6,319 nucleotides of DNA from Bradyrhizobium sp. (GTDB taxonomy: Bacteria; Pseudomonadota; Alphaproteobacteria; Rhizobiales; Xanthobacteraceae). The notes below the pieces were generated by a model. The model was given only the letters and a program-made list of their open reading frames with translations, had not been told where the DNA came from and searched no databases. This document shows, one piece after another, positions 1 through 5,499 of this stretch. Where the stretch lies: NCBI GenBank assembly GCA_013695565.1, contig JACDAG010000508.1:1-6319 (forward strand), read 5' to 3'. Within the stretch, counting starts at the first letter, position 1. The number at the start of each line of letters is the position of its first letter. The translations under genes were made by a program, and so were the position numbers.

Positions 1-246
1 GGGCAGGGCGGTCCGCGTCAGCACCGGCTTGGCGTTGCGCGCCAGGATCGCCACGCCGTTCCAGGTCTTCTGGCCGCGCCACACCGCGCCGTAGCCGGCT
101 TTCTCGAGCGCGGCGGCCGGAAAATCGGCGTCGGTCGATTTCAGTTCCTGCAACGCCACGACATCGGGTTTTGCCGAACGCAACCAGCGCAACAGATTGG
201 GCAGGCGGCGATTGACGTTGTTGATGTTGAAGGTCGCGATCTTCAT
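1..246 (-). CDS. xth: Exodeoxyribonuclease III (AP endonuclease family), N-terminal part; 3' end beyond window
   Basis: This is the first 82 codons of an exonuclease III/AP endonuclease of the endonuclease-exonuclease-phosphatase fold. The family cleaves DNA 5' of abasic sites and removes 3' blocking groups in base excision repair, using Mg2+ in the cytoplasm. The protein begins MKIATFNINNVNRRLP. Asn7 lies in the FNIN motif, and Glu34 in LQELK matches the Mg2+-binding Glu34 of E. coli XthA (LQETK there). The later segment GQKTWNGVAIL matches the conserved GQK-x-x-GVAIL block. The Leu after Glu34 is a common variant. The ATG at 246-244 lies 15 nt after the alr stop, so the two are probably co-transcribed; only a weak AGG precedes it. 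The catalytic Asp and His residues of the C-terminal half are outside the window. The family is confident; the exact paralogue is not settled. Confidence 0.9.
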   Translation of the reverse strand, partial: MKIATFNINNVNRRLPNLLRWLRSAKPDVVALQELKSTDADFPAAALEKAGYGAVWRGQKTWNGVAILARNAKPVLTRTALP

Positions 247-261
247 GCCTGACGGAAATTG

Positions 262-1560
262 TCAGGATGGCAGCGCGGGCGGCAATCCCGGCGGGGGTGC
301 CGGCGGCGTAGCGACCGGTTCGGTGGCCGGAGGGGCCGGCGGTTCGGCCTTTGCATCGCCGCCCCTGTAAACGCGCGCGTAGCGCTTGCCGAGGCTGGTC
401 AGCACCTCATAGCCGATGGTACCGAAATGATGGGCGAGTTCGTCGACGGTGATGCCTTCGCCGATCAGCGTCACCATGTGACCGCGCCGCACCGCGTTCT
501 TTTCGAGATCCGTGACGTCGACCGCCATCAGGTCCATCGAGACGCGGCCTGCGATCGGGCAGCGCTTGCCGGCGACCACCACCTCGGCGCCACGGCTGCC
601 GTCATTGGAACTGGCGGCGCGGAAATAGCCGTCGGCATAGCCTGCGGAAACGATCGCGACCCGGGACGGCCGCCGTGTGGTCCAACTGCCGCCATAACCG
701 ACGGTCTCGCCCTTTTCGAGATTGCGGATCTGTACGATGCGCGCCTTCAATTCGACCACCGGCAGCATCGGATTGTCGGCTTCCGGTGTCGGATTGATGC
801 CGTAGACGGCCGCACCCGGTCGCACCAGTTCGAACTGGAACTGCGGGCCCAGGAAAACGCCGGACGAATTCGCCAGCGACGCGGGCACGCCCGAGAACAG
901 GCTTGCGATCTCGCGGAAGGCCGTCAGCTGTTTGGCGTTGAGGGGGTTATTGAGCAGTTCAGCCGAGGCGAGGTGACTCATGACAAGCGTGATGCCGTGA
1001 TCGCCGGCATTAATGCGCGGAATGATGCCCTGCGCTTCGGTCACCGTCAGGCCGAGCCGGTTCATGCCGGTGTCGATATGGATCGCCGCACCTCCGGACC
1101 AGCCGGAACGGCGGCAGAACACGTCCCATTCGGCGAGTTCGTTGAGGTCGCCGATGACCGGCTTGCAGTCGATCTTGGCGTAGGCGTCGCCGGTATTCTG
1201 GAAGAATCCGTCGAGCGTATAGATCGCCACCGCCGGCAGCGCGGCGCGGACCACGCGCGCTTCTTCCAGTGTTGCGACGAAGAAGGTCTTGCAGCCCGCA
1301 TTGGCCAGTGCGCGGGCGACCTGATCGGCGCCGCAGCCATAGGCGTCCGCCTTCACCACGCCAGCGCATTCGGCCGGTACTGCCGTCTTCTCGAGCTTGC
1401 GCCAGTTGGCGACGATGGCGTCGAGGTCGACGGTGAGGACGCCGGTGGCGCTCGCAAGGGCGGCGGCCTGGTTCGCCTCGGGCGAGAGCAGGGTGCTGGA
1501 CGGGATCGATTTGGGATCGGATGCGATGTTCATGCCGCATTTTACGCGGGCGAACGCCAT
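262..1560 (-). CDS. alr: Alanine racemase with proline-rich C-terminal tail
   Basis: This is a PLP-dependent alanine racemase that interconverts L- and D-alanine to supply peptidoglycan synthesis in the cytoplasm. Counting from the ATG at 1560 the product has 432 residues. The N-terminal barrel starts near residue 41 (GVLTVDLDAIVANW). Lys70 in VVKADAYGCG is the PLP Schiff-base lysine. HIDTGMNRLG (161-170) and MSHLASAE (194-201) are typical barrel motifs. The C-terminal beta domain carries Tyr308 in SAGYADGY, which corresponds to the second catalytic base, and the SMD motif at 341-343. Residues from about 403 to 432 form a Pro/Ala-rich tail beyond the usual fold. Met10 (ATG at 1533-1531) is an alternative start, and it fits my memory of relatives beginning MNIASDP. 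Neither ATG has a clear Shine-Dalgarno sequence. The gene lies downstream of dnaB and 15 nt upstream of xth. Confidence 0.95.
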   Translation of the reverse strand: MAFARVKCGMNIASDPKSIPSSTLLSPEANQAAALASATGVLTVDLDAIVANWRKLEKTAVPAECAGVVKADAYGCGADQVARALANAGCKTFFVATLEEARVVRAALPAVAIYTLDGFFQNTGDAYAKIDCKPVIGDLNELAEWDVFCRRSGWSGGAAIHIDTGMNRLGLTVTEAQGIIPRINAGDHGITLVMSHLASAELLNNPLNAKQLTAFREIASLFSGVPASLANSSGVFLGPQFQFELVRPGAAVYGINPTPEADNPMLPVVELKARIVQIRNLEKGETVGYGGSWTTRRPSRVAIVSAGYADGYFRAASSNDGSRGAEVVVAGKRCPIAGRVSMDLMAVDVTDLEKNAVRRGHMVTLIGEGITVDELAHHFGTIGYEVLTSLGKRYARVYRGGDAKAEPPAPPATEPVATPPAPPPGLPPALPS

Positions 1561-1581
1561 GGTTCAACCGCGCAGAAGGGC

Positions 1582-1615
1582 CGGGCTAGAGCGTTTTCCG
1601 GGCTAAAGCGTTTTC
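1582..1615. repeat. 17-nt tandem duplication in the dnaB-alr gap
   Basis: Two adjacent 17-nt copies of CGGGCTARAGCGTTTTC occupy 1582-1598 and 1599-1615. They differ at a single base (G in the first, A in the second). The second copy leads directly into the palindrome at 1609-1650. The first copy is therefore best read as a duplicated end of the intergenic repeat element. Confidence 0.75.
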
Positions 1616-1650
1616 AAGCGAAGTGGATTCCAGTTCGCGTGAAGAAAACG
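1609..1650. repeat. Imperfect palindrome of a dispersed intergenic repeat
   Basis: CGTTTTC at 1609-1615 pairs with GAAAACG at 1644-1650. Inside it, GCGAA at 1618-1622 pairs with TTCGC at 1634-1638, leaving an 11-nt loop. From memory, nearly the same sequence (GCGAAGTGGAT, then TTCGCGTGAAGAAAACGCG and CAAAACAA) recurs between genes in Bradyrhizobium and relatives. With the hairpin at 1665-1707 it makes a composite element filling the gap. The pairing is seen directly; the dispersed nature is recollection. Confidence 0.7.
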
Positions 1651-1664
1651 CGTCAAAACAAAAG

Positions 1665-1707
1665 GTAGAGCCCCGTTCCGATTTCATCGGAACGGAAAAG
1701 GCTCTAC
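1665..1707 (-). terminator. Strong hairpin overlapping the dnaB stop codon, possible intrinsic terminator
   Basis: A perfect 10-bp stem is formed by CCGTTCCGAT (1673-1682) and ATCGGAACGG (1686-1695) around a 3-nt loop. It is flanked by a further 8-bp arm, GTAGAGCC (1665-1672) with GGCTCTAC (1700-1707), and a bulged AAAA at 1696-1699. Read in the direction of dnaB transcription, the stem is followed by CTTTTGTTTTG, a broken T-rich run, so it resembles a Rho-independent terminator. The dnaB stop codon (1706-1704) lies inside the outer arm. It appears to be the end module of the intergenic repeat. The stem is certain; termination is inferred. Confidence 0.65.
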
Positions 1708-3206
1708 GGCGCACGATAGGGCAGGCCATCCCCTTCGACGTAATCGCTAAACCGCGTGAATTGCCCCTCGAATTGCAGCTGGACCGTGCCCGTTGGTCCG
1801 TGGCGCTGCTTGGCGATGATGACCTCGGCCTTGCCGTGAGAGAGCTCCATGTCGAGTTTCCATTTCTCGTGCTCGGGCGTACCGGGTTTGGGCTCCTTGT
1901 TCTGCAGATAATATTCTTCGCGGTACACGAACAGCACGACGTCGGCGTCCTGTTCGATCGAGCCGGATTCGCGCAAGTCGGACAATTGCGGGTGCTTGTC
2001 GTCGCGGCTTTCGACCTGGCGTGACAGCTGCGACAGCGCGACCACGGGAATATTGAGCTCCTTGGCGAGCGCTTTCAGGCTGGTGGTGATCTCGGTGACT
2101 TCCTGCACGCGGTTTTCGTTGCCGCGCTTGCCCGAGCCCTGCAGCAGCTGGATGTAGTCGACCACGATGATGTCGAGGCCCTTCTGCCGCTTCAGCCGCC
2201 GCGCGCGCGCCGTCAATTGTGAGATCGAAAGGCCGCCCGTTTCGTCGACAAAGAGCGGCAAATGTTCGAGTTCGATGGTGTAGTCGCGAATCCGGTCAAA
2301 CTCGTCCTGTTTGATCCCGCCACGCCTGATCATGCTCGACGCGATGCCGGTTTGCTCGGCGAGAATACGGGTGGCGAGTTGCTCGGCGGACATTTCGCAG
2401 GAAAAGAAGCCGACAACGCCGCCATTGATCGACTTCATGGTGCCGTCGGCCTGGACCTCCGACTGGTGGGCGCGCGCGATGTTGTAGGCGATATTGGTCG
2501 CCAGCGCGGTTTTACCCATGCCGGGACGCCCGGCGACGATGATCAAGTCGGATCGTTGCAGGCCGCCCATCTTGGAATCGAGATCGCGCAGGCCGGTGGA
2601 GATGCCGGACAATTTTCCGTCGCGCTGATAGGCATTGGCCGCCATATCCAGCGCGACTTTCATCGCCTGCGCGAAGCGCTGGAAACCGCCATCGTAGCGG
2701 CCGGACTCCGCAAGCTCGTAGAGCTGGCGCTCGGCGTCCTCGATCTGCGCGCGCGGCGCAAAATCCACCGGCGCGTCGAAGGCGACGTTGACCATGTCCT
2801 CGCCGATCCGGATCAGATCGCGGCGCAACGCCATGTCGTAGACGGTCCGGCCGTAGTCCTGCGCGTTGATGATGGTGGTGGCTTCCGCCGCCACGCGTGC
2901 GAGGTACTGGCCAACCGTCATGCCGCCGATATCGGTCTCGGCGGGCAGGAAGGTTTTCAGGGTGACGGGGGTCGCCACCTTGCCCATCCGGATCAGGCTG
3001 CTGGCGGTCTCGTAAATCGCCTGATGGATGGGCTCGAAGAAGTGCTTCGGCTCGAGGAAGTCCGAAACCCGGTAGAACGCGTCGTTATTGACCAGGATCG
3101 CGCCCAGCAGGCTCTGTTCCGCCTCGATGTTGTGCGGCGCACTCCGATAGGCAGGAGTTCCCGCGTCGGGGGCGAGTTTCAGGACGTTCGAATCAGTTGG
3201 CGCCAT
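1704..3206 (-). CDS. dnaB: Replicative DNA helicase DnaB
   Basis: This is the hexameric 5'-3' replicative helicase that unwinds DNA at the fork and works with primase. From the ATG at 3206 it has 500 residues, the expected length. The N-terminal DnaB domain spans about residues 23-125 (PHNIEAEQSLLGAILVN), followed by a linker and the RecA-like ATPase domain from about 200. Walker A is GRPGMGKT at 226-233, with Lys232 and Thr233. The catalytic glutamate is probably Glu271 in SCEMS. Walker B is DIIVVDYIQLL at 345-355, with Asp350. Gln393 sits in the H3 motif ALSQLSRQVE. Arg468 in KQRHGPTG is the likely arginine finger. There is no intein. A GTG at 3299 would add 31 residues, but that extension has no family character, so the ATG giving MAPTDSNVLK is preferred despite lacking a clear ribosome binding site. 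alr lies downstream, beyond a repeat and hairpin. Confidence 0.96.
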   Translation of the reverse strand: MAPTDSNVLKLAPDAGTPAYRSAPHNIEAEQSLLGAILVNNDAFYRVSDFLEPKHFFEPIHQAIYETASSLIRMGKVATPVTLKTFLPAETDIGGMTVGQYLARVAAEATTIINAQDYGRTVYDMALRRDLIRIGEDMVNVAFDAPVDFAPRAQIEDAERQLYELAESGRYDGGFQRFAQAMKVALDMAANAYQRDGKLSGISTGLRDLDSKMGGLQRSDLIIVAGRPGMGKTALATNIAYNIARAHQSEVQADGTMKSINGGVVGFFSCEMSAEQLATRILAEQTGIASSMIRRGGIKQDEFDRIRDYTIELEHLPLFVDETGGLSISQLTARARRLKRQKGLDIIVVDYIQLLQGSGKRGNENRVQEVTEITTSLKALAKELNIPVVALSQLSRQVESRDDKHPQLSDLRESGSIEQDADVVLFVYREEYYLQNKEPKPGTPEHEKWKLDMELSHGKAEVIIAKQRHGPTGTVQLQFEGQFTRFSDYVEGDGLPYRAP

Positions 3207-3493
3207 CGTCAGGAGTGTTCTTGCAAGTTTGTCGGATGCGGGGCGGCGATAAAGCGCCGGTCTTCGCCAAAGCGAAAGAAAAAGCTCGGCGCTATACACC
3301 GTTCTTCAAAAATGTGGATGAATCCGGTTCTCGCGTTGCGGCATGCTTGACGGGTTTTTGCCGAACCCGGGCTGTACCGGCGGACTTCTCTAAAATTTTC
3401 GATGATAGTTTAGGTCGGGCTGAACCTTATCGCCACTTGGGCATACCCATCCAAGGCCGCGGAGGTCGTCCGGGCCGCGATCTTAGCGATTGA
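3207..3493. other. Intergenic region: dnaB leader and upstream DNA
   Basis: I see no convincing gene in these 287 bases. The part next to dnaB contains a nested inverted repeat: AGCGCCG (3253-3259) pairs with CGGCGCT (3287-3293), and TTCGC (3263-3267) pairs with GCGAA (3272-3276). A weak -10-like TATAGC for dnaB lies on the minus strand at 3296-3291, without a good -35 partner. Further out, CGGGTT (3351-3356) and AACCCG (3364-3369) form a 6-bp stem. An AT-rich patch with AAAATTTT lies near 3391-3398 and may hold a promoter. The plus-strand open frames here have no recognisable protein character. Confidence 0.5.
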
Positions 3494-3613
3494 TCAAGCC
3501 AGGAAGAGAAAGATCAACGCAATCAGGGCCGAACCGACGCCGGTCGCGATCAAGGCGTAGTCGGTCGTGAGATCGGGTTTCGGATCGAACGATGAATGGG
3601 TTTTCTGGGCCAT
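3494..3613 (-). CDS. 39-residue single-pass membrane microprotein, function unknown
   Basis: This short frame encodes 39 residues: a polar head (MAQKTHSSFDPKPDLTTD, 1-18), then one hydrophobic segment (about 19-39, YALIATGVGSALIALIF and onward) ending at the C-terminus. A TAG lies in frame four codons before the ATG, so the start at 3613 is fixed if the frame is used. No good Shine-Dalgarno sequence is present. The clean split into soluble head and membrane segment argues for a real gene. The block DYALIATGV resembles EYGLIAAGI of Flp-type (type IVb) pilins. However, the usual Gly of the prepilin cleavage site is absent and the protein is shorter, so I do not call it a pilin. It stands alone between dnaB and cfa. 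It could be a small inner-membrane protein conserved in the genus. Confidence 0.6.
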   Translation of the reverse strand: MAQKTHSSFDPKPDLTTDYALIATGVGSALIALIFLFLA

Positions 3614-3761
3614 TCCGGAGGTCTACGACGACCCGGCGAGGGCTTCTGTGAAATAGGTCACATCCGCCGGATTTTCTGCCCGGCATAATGGCCAGGGAAT
3701 TCGGGAACGGGTTTCAGGCTTTCAGGTTGGTAAAGGCGACGGGATAGGCCGAGGACAGACG

Positions 3762-3968
3762 ATGGGTCAGCAGTTCAGGACATGGCGATCGGTAGGCGAC
3801 CAGCGCGCCTGGTTGTCGATGCTGATCGACACCATGGAACAGGTGTCGCGCCCGGAATCGCGTGCGGTGCCCTGCGATATCAACGTATTGGCCGCCTTGC
3901 GCACGCAACTTGCCCGCCCGGCAACGGCCGCAATCGCTTACGGCTCCGGCTACACCCTGCGAAACTAG
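3762..3968 (+). CDS. Hypothetical 68-residue protein
   Basis: I do not recognise this protein. It starts MGQQFRTWRSVGDQRAW and has no signal peptide, membrane segment or known motif. It has one cysteine, in the middle (AVPCDINVLAAL). A GAGG at 3751-3754 lies 7 nt before the ATG, a reasonable ribosome binding site. Third codon positions are mostly G or C (roughly three quarters by eye), in line with a coding frame in this genome. It ends 21 nt from the stop of the convergent cfa gene. No terminator is visible between them. It may be a genus-level orphan or a chance frame. An overlapping minus-strand frame over the same bases looks less protein-like. Confidence 0.45.
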   Translation: MGQQFRTWRSVGDQRAWLSMLIDTMEQVSRPESRAVPCDINVLAALRTQLARPATAAIAYGSGYTLRN

Positions 3969-3989
3969 GACATTCTCCTTCAGACTGGC

Positions 3990-5241
3990 CTATTCGCCCG
4001 CGAGTTGTAGCCGCGGTTGCTTTCCTTTTTCGACCCCGCGCAGCCGCGCCTCCTCGCGCCCGATGTAATCGCGCGTGACCGGCACCACGCCCTGGCGCTT
4101 GGTGAGCTGGATCTGGAAATTCATCAGGTTCTGTTTCCGGAACGACATTTCCGAACCCGCCAGATAAAATTCCCACATTCGGGCGAAGCGTTCGTCGTAG
4201 AGCCGCACGGCCTCTTCGCGCCGCGCCATGAAGCGCTCGCGCCAGGCTTTGAGCGTCTCCGCATAATGCAGCCGCAGGATTTCGATGTCGCAGACCAGGA
4301 GCCCGGTGGCTTCGATCGCCGGCGCCACCTCCGAGACGGCGGGGATATAACCGCCCGGGAAAATGTATTTGGTGATCCAGGGGCTCGTCACGTCCGGCCC
4401 GGTCGAGCGGCCGATCGAGTGCAGCACCATCACACCGTCGTCGCTGAGCAACTCGGCGCAGCGCTTGAAGAAGGTTTCATAGAAGCCGACGCCGACATGC
4501 TCGAACATCCCGACCGACACGATCCGGTCGAATGGCCCGGGAATGTCGCGGTAGTCGCTGAGCAGGAATTTTGCCTGATGGCCCAGGTTCTTTTCCCCGG
4601 CGCGGGCGTTGGCGATCTGCAATTGCTCGGACGAAAGCGTAATGCCGGTGACATCGGCGCCGGTCATTTCGGCCAGATAAAGCCCAAGGCCGCCCCAGCC
4701 CGAGCCGATGTCGAGCACGCGGTCGCCGGGCCGAATCAACAGCTTGGCGGCGAGATGGCGCTTCTTGGCGAGCTGGGCGTCGTCGAGCGTCGCGCCAGGC
4801 GTTTCGAAATAGGCGCAACTGTATTGCTTGTCGGCATCGAGGAAGAGCGAATAGAGCCGTCCGTCGAGATCGTAATGGTGGGCGACGTTGTTTCGCGCCC
4901 GGCCGCGCCAATTGAACTGGCTGGCGTGCCCGGCGAGATAGCGCAGCCACCACTGAACCCGGCCCCCATTGCGGCACCATGGCGGGCTGATCGAGCAGGA
5001 TCGCCAGCGCGTCGGCGATCGAGCCGTTCTCGACCACGAACGTGCCGTCCATATAGGCTTCGCCGAGCGCCAGCTCGGGATTGAGGAGGATCCGCCGTTC
5101 GGTGCGCGGGCTCAGGAACCGCACCGACACCGGCGGGCCGGTGCCATCGCCGCAGGTAAAACTGGCCCCGCTCGCGGCCGTGAATGTCATCGTGCCGCGG
5201 CGAACGAACTGTCCCAGGAAATAACGCAACAAACGATCCAT
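3990..5241 (-). pseudogene. cfa: Cyclopropane-fatty-acyl-phospholipid synthase, split by one frameshift
   Basis: The family transfers a methylene group from S-adenosylmethionine to unsaturated acyl chains of membrane phospholipids, making cyclopropane fatty acids, often on entry to stationary phase or under acid stress. From the ATG at 5241 the first 92 residues read normally (MDRLLRYFLGQFVRRG to MVPQW). The family sequence then continues one frame over as VQWWLRY, HHYDLDGRLY, YSCAYFE and on to the stop at 3990. Removing one base from the G/C run at 4958-4967 gives a 416-residue protein. In that numbering Cys142 (YSCAYF), Glu247 (MFEHVG), His274 (LHSIG) and probably Tyr326 (HYAETL) match the bicarbonate-binding site of the family. 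VLDIGSGWGGLG (175-186) is the SAM motif. As written, translation gives 92 native plus 162 foreign residues. It may be a true mutation or a sequencing error; everything else is intact. Confidence 0.9.
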
Positions 5242-5499
5242 CGAAGCACCAATGGAACGACCGGCCCGCTACCCCGACGCACAACGGAGGCGAAGGTTCC
5301 TATGTGCGCCAACAACATCATAATCGTGATCAAGCCGGCCCGCTATTGCATTGTAGTCACAGCGGATATTCTCAAATGTGGGGATCACATTGTTGCGTCA
5401 TAAGTCCGCTTCCATTCGCGGCATAATCGGCTACAAGGTGACCGCCGCCGGCCGTATTGTGCGACGCTGGAAGCGATTCCATATCTGGAGAAGCAGGGA
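5242..5499. other. Divergent intergenic region between cfa and the haem-motif gene
   Basis: These 258 bases must hold the promoters for cfa (leftward) and for the gene at 5500 (rightward). I see no confident sigma-70 pair for either. A TACAAT on the minus strand at 5355-5350 is a possible -10 for cfa but lacks a well-spaced -35. An 11-bp direct repeat, CCGGCCCGCTA, occurs at 5261-5271 and 5335-5345. A 33-codon plus-strand frame (5302-5403) with GGAGG 11 nt upstream is present but weakly supported. Confidence 0.4.

Noticed and set aside
259..1668. Long plus-strand open frame (469 codons) opposite alr
   Set aside because: It is antisense to a confidently identified alanine racemase. Its Arg/His/Asp-rich composition is typical of the mirror frame of GC-rich coding DNA, and it runs on into the repeat.
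2262..3350. Plus-strand open frame (362 codons) opposite dnaB
   Set aside because: It is antisense to DnaB, whose Walker motifs are intact, and has no recognisable domain; a codon-bias shadow.
3347..3375. TTGACG as a plus-strand -35 element
   Set aside because: No acceptable -10 lies 16-18 nt downstream, and no plus-strand gene begins nearby.
3483..3686. 67-codon minus-strand frame beginning MPGRKSGGC
   Set aside because: It is Arg/Asp-rich without structure and overlaps the more protein-like 39-codon membrane frame in another phase.
4017..5084. Plus-strand open frame (355 codons) opposite cfa
   Set aside because: It mirrors the cfa coding sequence across the frameshift site and has the composition of an antisense shadow.
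4736..5284. Minus-strand frame starting upstream of cfa
   Set aside because: It is the third frame over the N-terminal cfa region; neither its N- nor its C-terminal part matches the family.
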